DNA of 64,000 nucleotides. Source: Dromaius novaehollandiae. Taxonomy: Eukaryota > Chordata > Aves > Casuariiformes > Dromaiidae. The position numbers were made by a program, and so were the translations under genes. The stretch is taken from NCBI RefSeq assembly GCF_036370855.1, contig NC_088100.1:35104563-35168562 (forward strand), in the 5' to 3' direction. The notes below the pieces were generated by a model. That model did not search any database and had not been told where the DNA came from. It saw only the letters and a list, made by a program, of their open reading frames with translations. This document shows positions 49,844-63,275 of the stretch, piece after piece. Position 1 is the first letter of the stretch, and each line of letters opens with the position of its first letter.

Positions 49844-49910
49844 CATTTATCAATTGTTCACAGACTTGTCTTGCAACTGCTCGCATCATGTTCTGAGAAG
49901 CTATGTCTCC
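49844..49910 (-). CDS. COL12A1: COL12A1 exon, NC2 domain with cysteine (67 nt)
   Basis: The exon encodes 22 residues plus one base, beginning [10 protein letters not shown] and containing [10 protein letters not shown]. This is the start of the non-collagenous NC2 segment between COL2 and COL1. Its single cysteine is conserved in FACIT collagens. The acceptor is TATTTAG and the donor GTAAAC. The exon starts in phase 0 and ends in phase 1, so the reading phase of exon borders changes here from the COL2 pattern to the COL1/NC1 pattern. Confidence 0.93.
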
Positions 49911-50014
49911 CTAAATAAGCAAAAAAAATGTTTTATTAGCAAGTGTCTGTGCTTTTAAAGAGAAGGTATTTTATTAAAAAGATATGAGAAAAACTGACTT
50001 TAAAGCAGACTTAC

Positions 50015-50050
50015 TCTGTCACCTTTTTCTCCCTTCATTCCAGGTGAACC
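50015..50050 (-). CDS. COL12A1: COL12A1 exon, end of COL2 (36 nt)
   Basis: This small exon encodes 12 residues, GSPGMKGEKGDR, in four perfect triplets that close the COL2 helix. The acceptor is TTATTTTAG and the donor GTAAGT, phase 0 at both ends. Too short to appear as an ORF, it was identified from sequence continuity with the NC2 exon downstream. GEKGDR followed by GDIASQ is how I recall the collagen XII COL2/NC2 junction. Confidence 0.92.
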
Positions 50051-53000
50051 CTAAAATAAATATATTCCTACTATTAGGTCATTTATCAAAATATACAGCA
50101 ACATATTTGCTCAGGTACACAGACACAGAGGGATCAAAGCAAAAATAGTGCTATGGGGGTAAAGAAACACATACACACAAACAGAAAATACTCTAAATCT
50201 TATACTTCAGAGCTGTTTCTTAGCACAATTACATACAGATGGATGAAGAACTCTACCAGGTACCTAAGGCACCTGCTAGACAGGGCTTTCTCCACTGGAA
50301 ATTAGGTAAAACAGACGTTTAAGCATAATATACAGATGCAAAATTGTGCCACAGATCTTTTTTGCTTTGTTTAACAAAAAATGTGCTTTACAGATCACTT
50401 AATAAACTAAATTATGTCCATTAATGGTTGGGAACTCTTCACTAAATAATGCATAGTTTTTTGCCCGCAAAGTGCATTCATCAGAGGAATGCGTCTCCAG
50501 CTTGGGACAGAGTCTCAGGACAAAAAGGCCTAAATATTCTAGGGGTCAGGGCAGTCCTGGAATATAGGAGATACAGGCTCCAGTCCTTGTGCTGCCCAGC
50601 TCACAGCACAGGCACACTTACTTCTGACACCAAAAGTAAATTTTTTCACCAAAAGCAGATTTCTTCACCATACTAAACAGTCAGTCCCTCTCTGGCCTAA
50701 TCAATATTTAATTTTTCAAACAGGTCAGAAAAGCTGGAGATCTGACAGCCCAATGGTCAGAGCATTTACATGATATGCAAGACCCTACTCCAAATCAGGC
50801 AAAACAGTGACTTGCAACAGGCCTCCCACCTGCCAGAAGTGTAGCATTGGAACATCACATCATTAATTATTTTGGATGTCCCAAGAATTTTCTAATGAAA
50901 ACTTTAAAAAATATTTTTACAGAATTTTCATAAGGACAAGGTAAATATTACAGATGTCAAAAGCAGTCATAAAATGGTAATCTTCTTTTCCTGACAAACT
51001 CTAGTTATTCAGGCTAGACCAAATTACTTTCTTGCAAAGTCTATCATTTTTAGATAACACATTCACCTTGATAGCCATACTGATCAAATTCAATCAAATA
51101 AGAAATATTCCTCTGATTCTGCTTAGTCTTTCTGTACTTTCCTAGATCAACTATATGCCTGTTTTTCTCCAAACTTTCTGGAGTAAGCTTATATGGTCAC
51201 AATGTAATTTTAAATTCATCAGCAATGAGCAACATTATTTTAAGAGCACCATCTCTTACTTACAACTCTCACTGGCTGAGTCTTGTTATTATCTGTCTAA
51301 AGGATACACCAAATGATCAAAGTAAAATTGTAGAAGATTCTATGAAACACTAAAGAAAAGATTGCCACATAATTCTGAATAAATTACATTCTTGTTTTTA
51401 TCATGTTCCTCATTCTTCATCCTTGTCTTATATTAAACTTTTTTCAGCAATGCTCTGACAAAACTGCTTATTTCATGGAAATTCAGTAACAAAACAACTA
51501 AAGGATTCTGTTATTCTACCCTCGACAGAGGCCTGAGATCTGCAATTTGAGAAAGCTTTTTGACTCCTTGAAGAGGCCAGAGATCCTCCTTGAATTTTAC
51601 AATTCTGAGGCTAAAGGAAGTGCCAGAAGAGACAGGACATGCAGCCATTTTTTTGCACGATCAAACACACTGACAGATGGTGAAGAAAAAGATCTCAAGA
51701 ACAAACTTAGGGCCAAAGAAGCTGACATATTTTGACACTGGAAGCACACTAGAAATTTGACAGCTGTATTTCTAGCATCACACTTCTGTAAATGGTGAAG
51801 CGTGTGTGTTTTACAGTGTGTTTTGTGTGAATTATATGTGACTTTAATTTTAAACCTTAGCCCAACTCATCATTAAAGAAGATAAGCTAGGAAGAGAAGT
51901 AGATGTATAGAAGGGTAGCTGTCTCCTTGAAACCACAAGAAAGAAATAGGCTGTGCTAAGGAAAAAAGCGCTATGCACAGATATCACATAAGACAGAGAA
52001 AGATGCTTTTAAGTTCTTATTCTCTTTACAATGATAGCTTCCCTGCTAATTCTCAAATATTTCTAGTCTTACAATAGTCTCACATTAGCCTTAGTTTGAG
52101 CTGTTTTATAATTATTAACATTTGTCAAGAGCTAACTTTTGTCTAACAGCAATTTCCATTTGCCTTTGAATATTCTAGCAGTTGTTATGGGGTTTTTTTG
52201 GTTTTCAAGGATACTGTATAAGAGGCCAACCAAAAGGACTGACTCTCATTTATAAAAATGTATGTCTTTATTGTTGGGAAAGCGTAAGATACTATAAAGA
52301 TTTCTTTAAATGCCGAACTAAAGACATGCGCAGATAATCTACTCTGCAAACAAAATTTTGCGTGTGCACCTCCTACACAATATTTTGAGACTTTAGCCTT
52401 ATGTTTGCATTCCACTGTTAGCAAAGAAAAGTGCCAAGATAGAATAAACCATATTTTCCCAGGAAAATGTAATGGTGACGCTTGAATTGGTGTATTTTTA
52501 AAGATTTTCAAAATAGACAACAATGATCTCAGAAGGATGTTTATAGTTTGCTTTGGTCTGTTTGACACAATTTTGGCCACAGTAAAAATTGTGGATGCCC
52601 ATTTAAAATAAGCAGAAAATCAAATACATTGTCATTTGTTTCAGTCGTTAGGTCACTCTTTGAAAAATCTAAAAATCTGCAAAGTGTTTTAAACCTATTC
52701 TTTTAGCTTTGACATCAAAGATAAAAAGGAAGGGAAAAAACTGCATTTGCTGCAAGAGATGTTTAGGAAGCTGTCATGAATAGCCCTTCCAGTGCTCTTG
52801 AATCCTCACTGTTGCAAATGCCACATATATGTGCCAAATTTCAGGGTAATATAAACAAAACTTTGGCTTAAACTAGGGCCAGTGTGAGTTATACAGATGA
52901 CTTCAATGGAAGCAGAGTTAGGCCACAGGTGAGTCCTTCTAAAAACCTATTCTAAATTCATCTGTTACAATGTGTCCAAAGAGCACAGAGGCTTTGTCAG

Positions 53001-56000
53001 TTGAGCAAAAAGAGGCTACTACAAGTTCATATATGTTTTCGCTTGTAGCCTAAAATACGGTTTGAATGCATGGCATATTTCAAACTTGAAAGACCAGTTC
53101 AGTCATCTGCTGCTCTGCATGGCTCTCCACATAGTTACACATACATCCTAAGTATTACCACTTTTTAATTCTCAATATCTCTTTAAGGAGCCTGTTTATC
53201 ACCATTAACAAAGCAAGTGCTAAGTGTGGGCTGCAGCTGTTTTTCATAACATTCTTACAGTACCCACAAATAATTTCAACAACTCAAGACAACAAATCAT
53301 TCCAGTGAGGTCACAGCGGAGCTGGATACAAATTGAAAGCAGCGGCACTGTTTCACAAACTCCATCAAGGTTTTCGGCAAACAAATTCCCATGGGACACA
53401 TCCCAGGGTGTGAACTTAGTACGCTGAGCTTCTCAGCAGTAGCAACGCATGCACCTTCCCATGACACTCCACAGAAAATACAAGGCAGCCCATCCATCAA
53501 TGAGTTCGTACTTGGCACATGGCTTATTTGCATTGCAGCCTCCTGCATGGCAGCTTGTTCATGTGAAATTAATTGTACAGACTCAAATGAAAGATCCAGA
53601 GTGGCCACACTGATATGGCGTATGTGCCCCTAGAATAAACTATACCACTAATCTGCAAAACATTAGCCACTTACTAATAGGCACATAATATACTTATGAA
53701 GAATCAAAAGTCTATTGCCCATCAGACTGATGAATATTCTCTCCCTTCTCCCTTGCACCCTTTCGCCTGCATCTTTTCTTACTCTGCGCATTCCACAGGG
53801 AAAAGGTCTGTCTTTCAGTTCTAGCCTAGCACAGCCAAGTGCTGAAACAGAATAGGGACTTGTAAATGCCATAGCAACGTAAATAAACTGCAATGATTAA
53901 AACAATCAGAAAACTACTTATGACATTAGTATCTGTCAGTCTTTAATAACTAACACTATCGCAAATGGTGATGTACCAAAGCTCTAAAAGAGATGTAATT
54001 TGACTCTCAATTCAACAGACATTGAAATCTCAGTCATAAACTATCACATCTCTCTAAAATACCCACAAGATAGTATTCAGCTTTTTCACTTTCACTAGTC
54101 TGTAACACGAAAATCTGGGGAAACATCATTAACAAATGATTTGTCAATAATGATGCTTCTCCTTCTCTTTACAACTTGGCAATTTTGTCATTCTCTGAAA
54201 GCATATTTATTTGAAATTATCTGCTGAGTACATAGTTGTTATAACTGCTCATTTTTTGCAAGGCTTCCATAGTACTACCTTATGTTGTTTTGACTGGAAA
54301 TAAATCATATGCTATATCTCTTGTTCCTCTACTAGATAAGTGTAAGCACTGGAAATCAGATTATTAGTACCTATACAGATCAAAATCTCATTTCTGGTTT
54401 ACTGTGTTGGCAATACTCTAATATTTACTTTAAAAATCCTGTTCCAATGATTTCATTTGCTAGAGCATTCACACAAGATAGCTATACATGAAAGAGAAAA
54501 AAACAGAAGCAAACTTAAAATGTTCCAATCCTATATACTATTTCTGGAAATATTTTTGCTGACCAGTCAAGAAAAGTTCTTGAGGCTGATTTCAGCCAAA
54601 AGCCATGCTGGTCAGGCTGGAAGCTGCTCCAGTAACAAGGTACAACATTGCCCCAAAGTGCTGCCAGCAAAAGTCCCCCAGCTAGAAGAATGCAAAGGCC
54701 ATTCATTAATTATAAGCTCTGCACAGTCGACTTTTACAATTCACTGAAATCAAACGAGCCTCCTTCTCCCATTTGTTACCTTGCAAAGATGCACTCACTG
54801 ATTTAGCCTTGTGACTGGAAATGTAGGGGCTGTTCTTAATTAATTTTAAAACTTAAAGATTAGAGACCAACTGGCTATGTTAATAACCAAGTTTATTTTC
54901 CATCTGTATGTTTTAGAACTGTGATTTCCAAAAAATAATTACAAATGCAATTACTGAGTTGTTATTTGCATCTTCCTCCCACTCAGTTACATTCTACTTA
55001 AATTTCACTTTATTTTCTTTTAATAGACAAAAACGTGCAATTTAGCCAACTGCCAGAATTTGAGAAGCAGCAGCTGCTGCTGAAATTCTAGTTTGTTGAC
55101 ATTCTGTGATGAGGGAGTCACTTGGGGTCAGTGTGAGAAAATGCTAGTTTTTGCTGCATGTAGGATTTTTCTGAGCTGTGGGATGAAGGCTGGAGCTGTG
55201 GCAAGGTTCTGCAGCTGAAGGAGGACAAAACAAAAAAGGTTTGCTATTTTTATTTAAAAGGCAATGTCCTTGATTGTTTTCCCCAAAAGAATGTTTGCTC
55301 TCCACAAGAACCATCAGTTTGCTGCTCCCAAACCACCACCTTTTGAGACCTCTTTGGAGAGGATCTCTGCGTAGATGGATGCAAGATCAGTGAATACCTG
55401 CTGGCAGAGAAGGGATAATGCTCAAGAACTGCATTTATATCAGAACAGACTTCTCCCTTACGTGCACAGGATTATGCTCTAAACGTTTTCACAGTCTGTT
55501 AAGTCCTGGAGGCATCAGTCTAATGGCACTGTATACATAAAACATAAATGTCTTGCACATTTCCTGGGGCCCTTCTAAATCAAGAAAGCAAGAGCCTGTT
55601 GTCACAGACACTATGTCACAGAGTCTATTTTATAACAAGACAGCTCCATCTTAAAAGGACTTAGTCTGCCTAACTATCCCATTACTGTGTGCACTCTCAC
55701 ACACATAAAACAACAACCAGTACTTTTCTTCTCTAATAGTCCAAAATCTTCTACTTCCCAGGCTAAACTTGTTCACAGAAAATGTGTATCTGTTTCTTCT
55801 TGAGCCAACATCCTCTTTTAGCTTAATGACTCTTTCTAAGCTTTTGCTGGTTGCTACCCCCTACTATACTTACGGACAGCTATCAAATTCTTTCTCAACC
55901 TCTGTTTGACCAAACTAAACAAATGTTGTAGTCTCTTCTAAGACAGACAGTCCTCAGTTCTCAACAGATTACTGATTCATTTGTGTTCTCAATGTTTCTT

Positions 56001-57959
56001 TCCCAGTTATTTTGTTACTATACTGAAAACCCTCATAGGTTTCTTTGGGAAGTGAGCAGATTATAAAGTCAAATTTCCTATTTCCTATGAAAATTCAGTT
56101 AAAACTTCAGGTAACAACTCTTTCCAATATAAGTCTCACATCACAGTGGAGAAATGCTTACAGCCATGTTAGCGGTGTGTCTGCCTTAGCTTAGCACATT
56201 AACGTTATTTAACACATCAGGAAAGAACTTCAGTTGACTGCATTCACTGGGAATGTCTTAGCAACACTAAGGCTCCTCATAATTTGCCTATAACTTTGTG
56301 ATTCTTTGGCCTGGGATATAATGTTCCTTGCTTTGCAGGGGTCTATCACCTGACCTGTGTTGTATAGTACTAACACTACAGATTGCTCAAGTAGAAGAAA
56401 AATGACAGGATCTACTCACAAATTATTTACTCCTCATATTTACCAGAGGCAATGCAAAGCCTATCTTTCTCCACCGCAGGAAGTTACAAATACAGGCAGG
56501 CCTGGAGTATGATTCAGGACACTGCAAGTTGCATTTGGCCATTAGGCTGCACCTTTGGCAATTCTACCACTGGACACAAAGGGAAGTGTTGAAATTCTGT
56601 CCACCAGGAGTCTGATAAAAACATCTGTGCAAGGTGCAAGCCAGAATTCCTGCTGGGATATGTTCTAGAAACATAAGAAATGGTAAATATGATGCAGAGT
56701 GTTACATTACAAAAAAGTGGAATAACTGAAAAGAATTGTGTTTCTAACTGAAAGGAATTCTTAGGATTAGCGTGTAGGAGAATTTACATGCGGTGCTCAG
56801 ACAGGGGTTGACTGCCTTGCTTTGCAAAGCTTTGGAACTAGGCTTGAAGCCAAATTTCCTTCCTTTTCACATTAGTTACCTGCAAAACATCTTTACCACT
56901 GCATTGAGGCACCTATCCAGTACCCCAGGTGAGGGAAAACTCAGATGCACCTGGTACTTTGAAGCACACTTGAGAACAAACCACAGCACCCTGCACCTGG
57001 CACGACTACATCCATCAATCATCTGACCTGGCAGGAATATCACATGAGCAATGTCTAAAGGCAGGAAAGCTTCAGTTCCTCCTAAGAGACCCAATGCCCT
57101 CTACTGCAAGGACAAACGGGATTTATAGGCTCATAAGTGCAGGCTGAATTCAGCACACATATGAGAAAATGATCCAGCTTCCAGGAGCTCCTGGGATCTT
57201 ACAGCTTGAAATCATCAAGCTGCCAGCCTACTATATATTCCTCCGAACTATCCAGCTGTTGTATACACAGAGAATCTGAAGTGGGACAGAAAATTCTGGC
57301 TGATTTCCAGATGATATGCTACAAAGAATGGATGAGTTCCCCTTTCAATTGCTACCTGCAATTCTGACTCAAACATAATTTCTCAGAGATGCTGTAAGAT
57401 GAATCAATTCAAATTTCTCCTGAAATTGCTGGTAGAAGGAAGCTCCTGCTCTTTCTCCCCATCCAGTATGCACTTTAACTTTAAAGGTCTGAATAGAACC
57501 CGCAGTCCTCAAATAATTTCAAAATCAGATTGTAAAAACTCCAAACATTTGCAAACCAAAAGTGATCATGTAACATTATCAAAGATTTTCCACCTTCAGC
57601 AGCATACTACTTTTTACTACACACACACAGACAAGACACAAGATTTTCCAGTCATTTTGCTGACCCAGCTCTTCATGCTTATACAGTGTAGGAATATATA
57701 TCTTGGCACATAACAGTGTACAATCTTTTTAGTAGAAACCAGTGACCACAATTTCCAGCCCCAACTATTAAACTGAGCAAAAAGACATACTGTAAAAACA
57801 AAACTGTTTGAAAGCAGCTCTGCGGTCTTAGGTCAGCTCCACTGTATCAACCACTGTCATAAGTGTGAGGCAACTATTTAAAGCGAGAGTAAGTCTTATA
57901 TTCATCAACAGAGAGGGTGTGATTTTAAAATTGATACTATATATGTATCATTATCTTAC
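50051..57959 (-). other. COL12A1 7.9-kb intron near the end of COL2
   Basis: This is the largest intron in the window. The protein reads smoothly across it (GDRGTP to GSPGMK), so no constitutive exon is missing. It holds ORFs of 131 codons (52185-52580, minus) and 103 codons (53297-53608, minus) with no recognisable family and no splice context that I can defend. I see no CR1 fragment, unlike the flank downstream of the gene. Confidence 0.55.
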
Positions 57960-58031
57960 TGGTGTTCCACGATCTCCTGGCTTCCCTGGTTTTCCACTTG
58001 GGCCAGCAACTCCTGGAACTCCTGGGGCACC
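57960..58031 (-). CDS. COL12A1: COL12A1 exon, COL2 helix (72 nt)
   Basis: Twenty-four residues in eight perfect triplets (GAPGVPGVAG to GDRGTP) encode the late part of COL2. The acceptor is CTGCTGTAG and the donor GTAAGA, phase 0 on both sides. It is followed by the longest intron in the window, about 7.9 kb. Confidence 0.92.
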
Positions 58032-58931
58032 CTACAGCAGAAAGATATGTAAAGGGAATTGTGGAGACCCACAACAGCCTCAGTGCAATTGGCTGGTAAG
58101 AAACTTGCTGTAGTATTAATGAGTGCAGAGCAATACCGAAAATGCCTCCAATCAGTTTTTCTTCTGTTAGGTACTGATCAGTTTGAAAACTTTCCTCCAG
58201 AAAAAAAGGATTTGTTTCTTTGTAGAAACATGTTCTTTTGCATAACACCACAATTCTAAAGGCATTTCAGAATCAAAAGATGTAGCGAGTGCCTGTATGT
58301 TTTTGGTATGGCTCTTAATGAAGGCTTCCCAAACAAGTATCAGACAGTTGGGCCTTCTCACTTTTTGTAGCAAGTCTGTGATCCATGTAAAAGTTCACAA
58401 CAGTGAGCCCAAAAAATTCATTTTAGTGATTTTAGATAAATGTGAGCAAACAAAAGACCTTCTCTAACACGGCCACACATAAAACAATGAAGTAGATTTT
58501 TAAGCAAAAAACTAATCCTCAGAAACTCTTGTCAGGAAACACTTACTTGTATTACTAACAGAGGCTGGTTTGTCCAGACTACAAGTTATAAGGTGCTTGG
58601 TTTCAGTAGATCTAGCTATGCATTTAAAGCTCATGACTAAAGAACCAGGCAAATTGGTTCTTCCCTTATTTACACTGGCAGAAATCAGCTTAGAAACCAC
58701 TGGAAGTCAAGTGGATAAAACCAACCGGAAGCAGAATTAAACTCTCATGATGTTCGTGAATCCATGTTTTACACAGCTCTCTGTTCACCTTTCACTGAAA
58801 GTTTTTCAGATCCATTTGAGATATTATACAAAGGATCCATTTCATATTTGACAGAAAGTGAAAATGTCAGTTTGGATCTTTTGGTTCATGCCTCTTATTT
58901 CAGCGTATATCACAGACAAAATAATATTTAC

Positions 58932-58985
58932 CACTGGTCCTGGTGGACCTCTTGGACCTGTGGGACCATCTTTTCCTGTGAAACC
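58932..58985 (-). CDS. COL12A1: COL12A1 exon, COL2 helix (54 nt)
   Basis: Eighteen residues in six perfect triplets (GFTGKDGPTG to GPPGPV) continue COL2. The acceptor is TGAATAG before GGTTTC and the donor is GTAAAT. Both borders are phase 0. It joins in frame to the exon at 57960-58031, and the triplet periodicity is kept across the junction. Confidence 0.92.
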
Positions 58986-60171
58986 CTATTCAAAAATGAA
59001 AACATGAATAAAGATTATCCTTTGATTAAAATGGTCCTTAAGATTACATAATTGCCACACTCCTAATTACTACTAGCATGTATTTTTAAAACTATCCCAA
59101 AGTAGCTACCATAGCTAATGCTTTCTAATGGTAAGGCTATCTATGGAACAGTGGACTTCTGCAAATTTAAAAGATGTCCAGCTGCCGTTGATTAATTGAA
59201 GATGGAGTGAGTCCCTCTCAACACTATCTCAGGGAAGGAATTTTTCCATCTCAGAAGAGGAAGATTGTCCTTATTGCTGTTCTCTCTGCTCACAGATTAG
59301 CTGGAATATCTGAGGTTTCTACTTCAACAGATGAAGAACAACAGAACAGCTCCCTCTCAGATACACCCCCTACAAGAAGACGTGCTGAGAAACTCCATTT
59401 CAATAATCTAACACAGCCTACTCAAACAAACATTTATGGTCCACTGATGACCCACCCATGCTCCAGTATGTTCTTTGGCAAGTGGATATCACACAGTGCT
59501 CTTTCTTCATTTCTGGCTATCAAATCCCACTAAAGGAAAACTATAAATGCATATATCATCTATTAATTTTGGCTGTCAAGGTAAGTCACTGGTTCAGTCA
59601 TCTCAAGGATGACATGCCACTGGGAATGTAAAAGAGATGTGCCTAGATGACTCCAAATCAGAAGAGGGTGATTTCAATAGCCCCACAGTAAACTGTGAGC
59701 ATTCCTTTCATTATGAGGACATTTCAGATTCCCTGATCCAAAGAAAAGTTGTTGGCTCCAAACAAGGGCTAAGGAGCAAACTTGGTCTTCCCAGTAAGAG
59801 CACAGACAGATTCTTTAGGGATGTGACATCTCCCAAACACTGAGACCAGTAGAGCTCCAAGGGGTCCCTGCCAGCAGCAACAGCATGTGGAAGACAGCAG
59901 GGCTGAGTGGCTCAGCAGAGCCCTGCGCAGTGGGCTTACCGCTCTGCATGTGCAGACGCCTGACAACCTAGTCAACAGACTGGGCAGAAACTAGCTGTGG
60001 CTACCCTACGACTATCAGGGGAGGCTTCCACCCCCAGTATTTCTCAGTCCTTCCACTTTAACTTCTCCAGTTTAGATGCTTTCTACAAAGCACTTTAAAA
60101 CAGAAAGCTATGATAAAAAAAAAAAAAGCCATTACTTAGTTCTTTAACATGATAAACTGAGGAAACCTTAC

Positions 60172-60225
60172 CCTTTCGCCTGGAGGTCCCATTGGGCCAG
60201 GTGGACCAGGTAAACCTGGAGTTCC
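60172..60225 (-). CDS. COL12A1: COL12A1 exon, COL2 helix (54 nt)
   Basis: The exon encodes 18 residues in six perfect triplets (GTPGLPGPPG to GPPGER), rich in the Gly-Pro-Pro type that favours triple-helix stability. The acceptor follows a strong pyrimidine tract ending CTCTCTAG. The donor is GTAAGG. Both borders are phase 0. It belongs to COL2. Confidence 0.92.
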
Positions 60226-61858
60226 CTAGAGAGAAGAGAAATGATAAACTGTATCCGAGACAGAGAAAGTATCTCTGCCATGCTAACTCTCCCAGCACAG
60301 ATGTACACATTTAAATATCCAACTGCCTTCAATGTTGCTTTTTGGTAATATAAAAATAAAACAGACCTTTGGGATAAACCAGTTATTTCACATACATGAT
60401 ACAACTCTACTTCTTATTTCATCCTCACTTTATTATTTACTGCGGTTTTCCTCTCCTCTCTTACCAACCCACAATTCAACTCCAAAAAGAATTTTCAGTC
60501 CTATTACCAGAAAACAGACATATCCTTTTCATTGCCTTTTCAAGTATTGCCTAAGTGTCAGCTAATCCTTTAACACCTGGAACTAACATCAGGCTGCAGT
60601 CATCCATCAGAAAAGAATTTCAGAAGAAACAAAAATTAGAGTTTTGCTTAATTATTCTTTTCCCGCTTTTGCACTGTTCTTCTCCTATTTTTTAACAATC
60701 TGCTGCCATATCTTGCAGATTCTCAGTTCTCTGCTCTGTTGTAGCTTCTGGGTTAAGATTAAATGCTAAAATTAAACAGGCTACATGAGAGGACACCCAG
60801 GAATGATTTCACTCAGCACCCTGCAGGATCAAGGCCACTATCATAGGAATCAGACACTGAACAGTCTTGTTACGTCATGTGATCCATTTCTTCCCCTTTT
60901 CTATCTCATCCCACCATCATTCAAATGCAGCATTGCTTTCTATAGGACATTTCTACTGCCCAAATATATATTCCTCACAGTTACAAGAGTTAACAAAACA
61001 GGTAGAGAACATCAGGCCCCTGAGCGATAACTGCCCTCATTTGATATATGAAGCTACATCCACAACACCACTTAAGCAACTCCCATATAATCCTTACATC
61101 CCCAGTAAAATGAAGGGCAATATAGGCAATCAAGGAAGATTAGTGATGTCAGCAGATCAATGACCTTAGATAGTAAACCTATAATATACTGATGATACCA
61201 TCCTCCCTGTTCATACACATTTCAAAAAAACAAAAAAACAAAAAACCCCAAACTCTCAACCTGAAAAACAACTTGTTGGATGATCATCCAAAAATTCTCA
61301 GTTTTTCTCCTCAAAACCTAATCCAACTTTACAATATAGAATCCTGCGAGTAAATGAAATTTATATTGTTTTCTTCTTTCACAAAGCACATAATTAATTG
61401 TGGAAGTCACTGTCCAAAGACAATTTCAGCTCCACAAGAATGGTTTCAAAAAGTAATTAGGTAACATTGTTAAAGAAGAGTTCAGCAAAGGTTCTGTAAC
61501 CTCTATTTTAGGAAGACACTAAACCACAGGCGGTCAGAAGTCGAGGCCTTCCAGGGGAAGAATCAGTGTACTTTTCCTAATCCATTGGTCTTTTCCCTTG
61601 TGTTCATGGCTTGCTAGATGGACACTTGGTCTGACGCAGTACAGCTGCCCTTTTAATCTTTCTCTATTTTGAATGGGTTAGTATTTCCTACATTTCAAAT
61701 TACTAAGTGTAAGCTAAACGTATTTCCAAAATTATTGCCTAGGAAGCTACGAAAAGAGTCCATGACTCTTGGTGATGTCAGAGACAGCTGCCTATCAGCC
61801 AACCTGTATTAGGAATAGTGTTAAATGACACAAGATTCTTATCTAAGAATCAACTTAC
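60226..61858 (-). other. COL12A1 intron in COL2
   Basis: A 1.6-kb intron with no recognisable exon. It contains an A-rich, C-interrupted low-complexity run at 61224-61250 and short chance ORFs only. Confidence 0.5.
61224..61250 (+). repeat. A-rich, C-interrupted low-complexity run
   Basis: A-runs separated by single C (CAAAAAAACAAAAAAACAAA), in a COL12A1 intron. Confidence 0.8.
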
Positions 61859-61912
61859 CGATCGCCCTGGTAGCCCAGGCTGGCCGGCGTCACCTTTCAT
61901 TCCTTGACGCCC
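61859..61912 (-). CDS. COL12A1: COL12A1 exon, COL2 helix (54 nt)
   Basis: Eighteen residues in six perfect triplets, from GRQGMKGDAG to GLPGRS, encode COL2. The acceptor is CTGTAG and the donor GTAAGT, phase 0 at both ends. Because it is short, this exon is not visible as a start-to-stop ORF. It was found from the GGN periodicity and splice sites on the minus strand. It has several CpG sites (GGGCGT, GACGCCGG, GCGATCG) in an AT-rich intron background. Confidence 0.9.
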
Positions 61913-63275
61913 CTACAGTTTGCATAAATGATTATTAGAGATTCTGAATTACAGAAGAGAACAGCAAAATAACTAATCCATGTAAATGGACACAAGATAA
62001 TTACTGCAAAATACCTAAACTAAGGATTCCATAAACCAACTGTGTACTATGGGATAAAACAAGATATGTATATATCTCTTCAGTGAAGTAGTAATGATCA
62101 TTTCACAAGCATTTGCAAATGCAGGAAGACTGGTTGACATAATATTAAAAACATAAACCAGCAGAGATTTGGAGGGGAGGGGCAGATATTTTGATAAGGA
62201 AGTGATACAGAGTTTGCAGTAAGAGAGACTATAATATAATATTAATAACTTCACAGGTGAGAAAGCAGGGAAGGGTTACATATTTTCTCCTATCAATCCT
62301 CATCCTTCTCAACTGGTGAATGGAGCTCCCACATCAAGGAAGAAGGTAAAAGCTCAGTCTTCCTAAGATATCACAGTTTTTCTCTAGCCCACTGTCTAAA
62401 AGGCATTATGCACTTCTAGGACACGAAGTGTGGAAGCACATAAAGAAACAACGTACTGCCTTTCACAGCCTGCCTGCATTCCACATATACTACAGGGCTA
62501 TAGTTTAAATGCACAGTCTAATGCACATGAGCAAGATTTGACAATACGATACTTATTTTCAGCAGTGGCTTGCTAGACAATCCAGCATTAACTGGTTAAT
62601 GAAAGCAGCATACTTAATTTCTACCTTACAGCACATTTTGTCTTCCATTTTCCAATCAAATTACACACATTACAGAGTAAGAAGGTGACCTGGTTTCAAA
62701 TGTAAAATGAGACAATGTGCAATGCAACACCAGCTCTATTGAATTTTCTTCATAAGCTTTATATTTTATACAAAGAATTCATACAAAAAGCTGCTCATTA
62801 TCCAACTATTCCTAATATACAGGAAACAGCAAGACTATACTACTGCTTCTAGGGATGATTATTTATTAAAATACACCTGAATCTAGCAAAACTTCATCAG
62901 TATTGATAGAGTTACTTTGGCTTTGAGGACATGTACATTAAATGAGAAGTAGCCTTTACTAAAATATATATGCTGTTACCAAGAAGACCCCCAAGGAACT
63001 CAGGGCTATGTTTGTATGCCTAGAATCAGGCACCAATTGTCTCTCTGAACTTCCAGCTGCTGATTTAAGCACACAAAATAGCAATGCACATCACTTAACA
63101 CTCACTCCCTGTCCATAGGTGTAGAATAGATGATGTTATTATAGTGAAAGAGACTTGTTTCATGATGTTCCCATGTCACAGGGGAAAAGGAGCATTAGGG
63201 CAAAGTTGCCAGTCCCTTCCTGAGACCGCGCTGTCTCCGCACACAGTGTCACCCACACTCCAACTGGCCACTCAC
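61913..63275 (-). other. COL12A1 intron in COL2
   Basis: A 1.36-kb AT-rich intron. I see no exon, repeat family or low-complexity tract of note. Confidence 0.5.
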
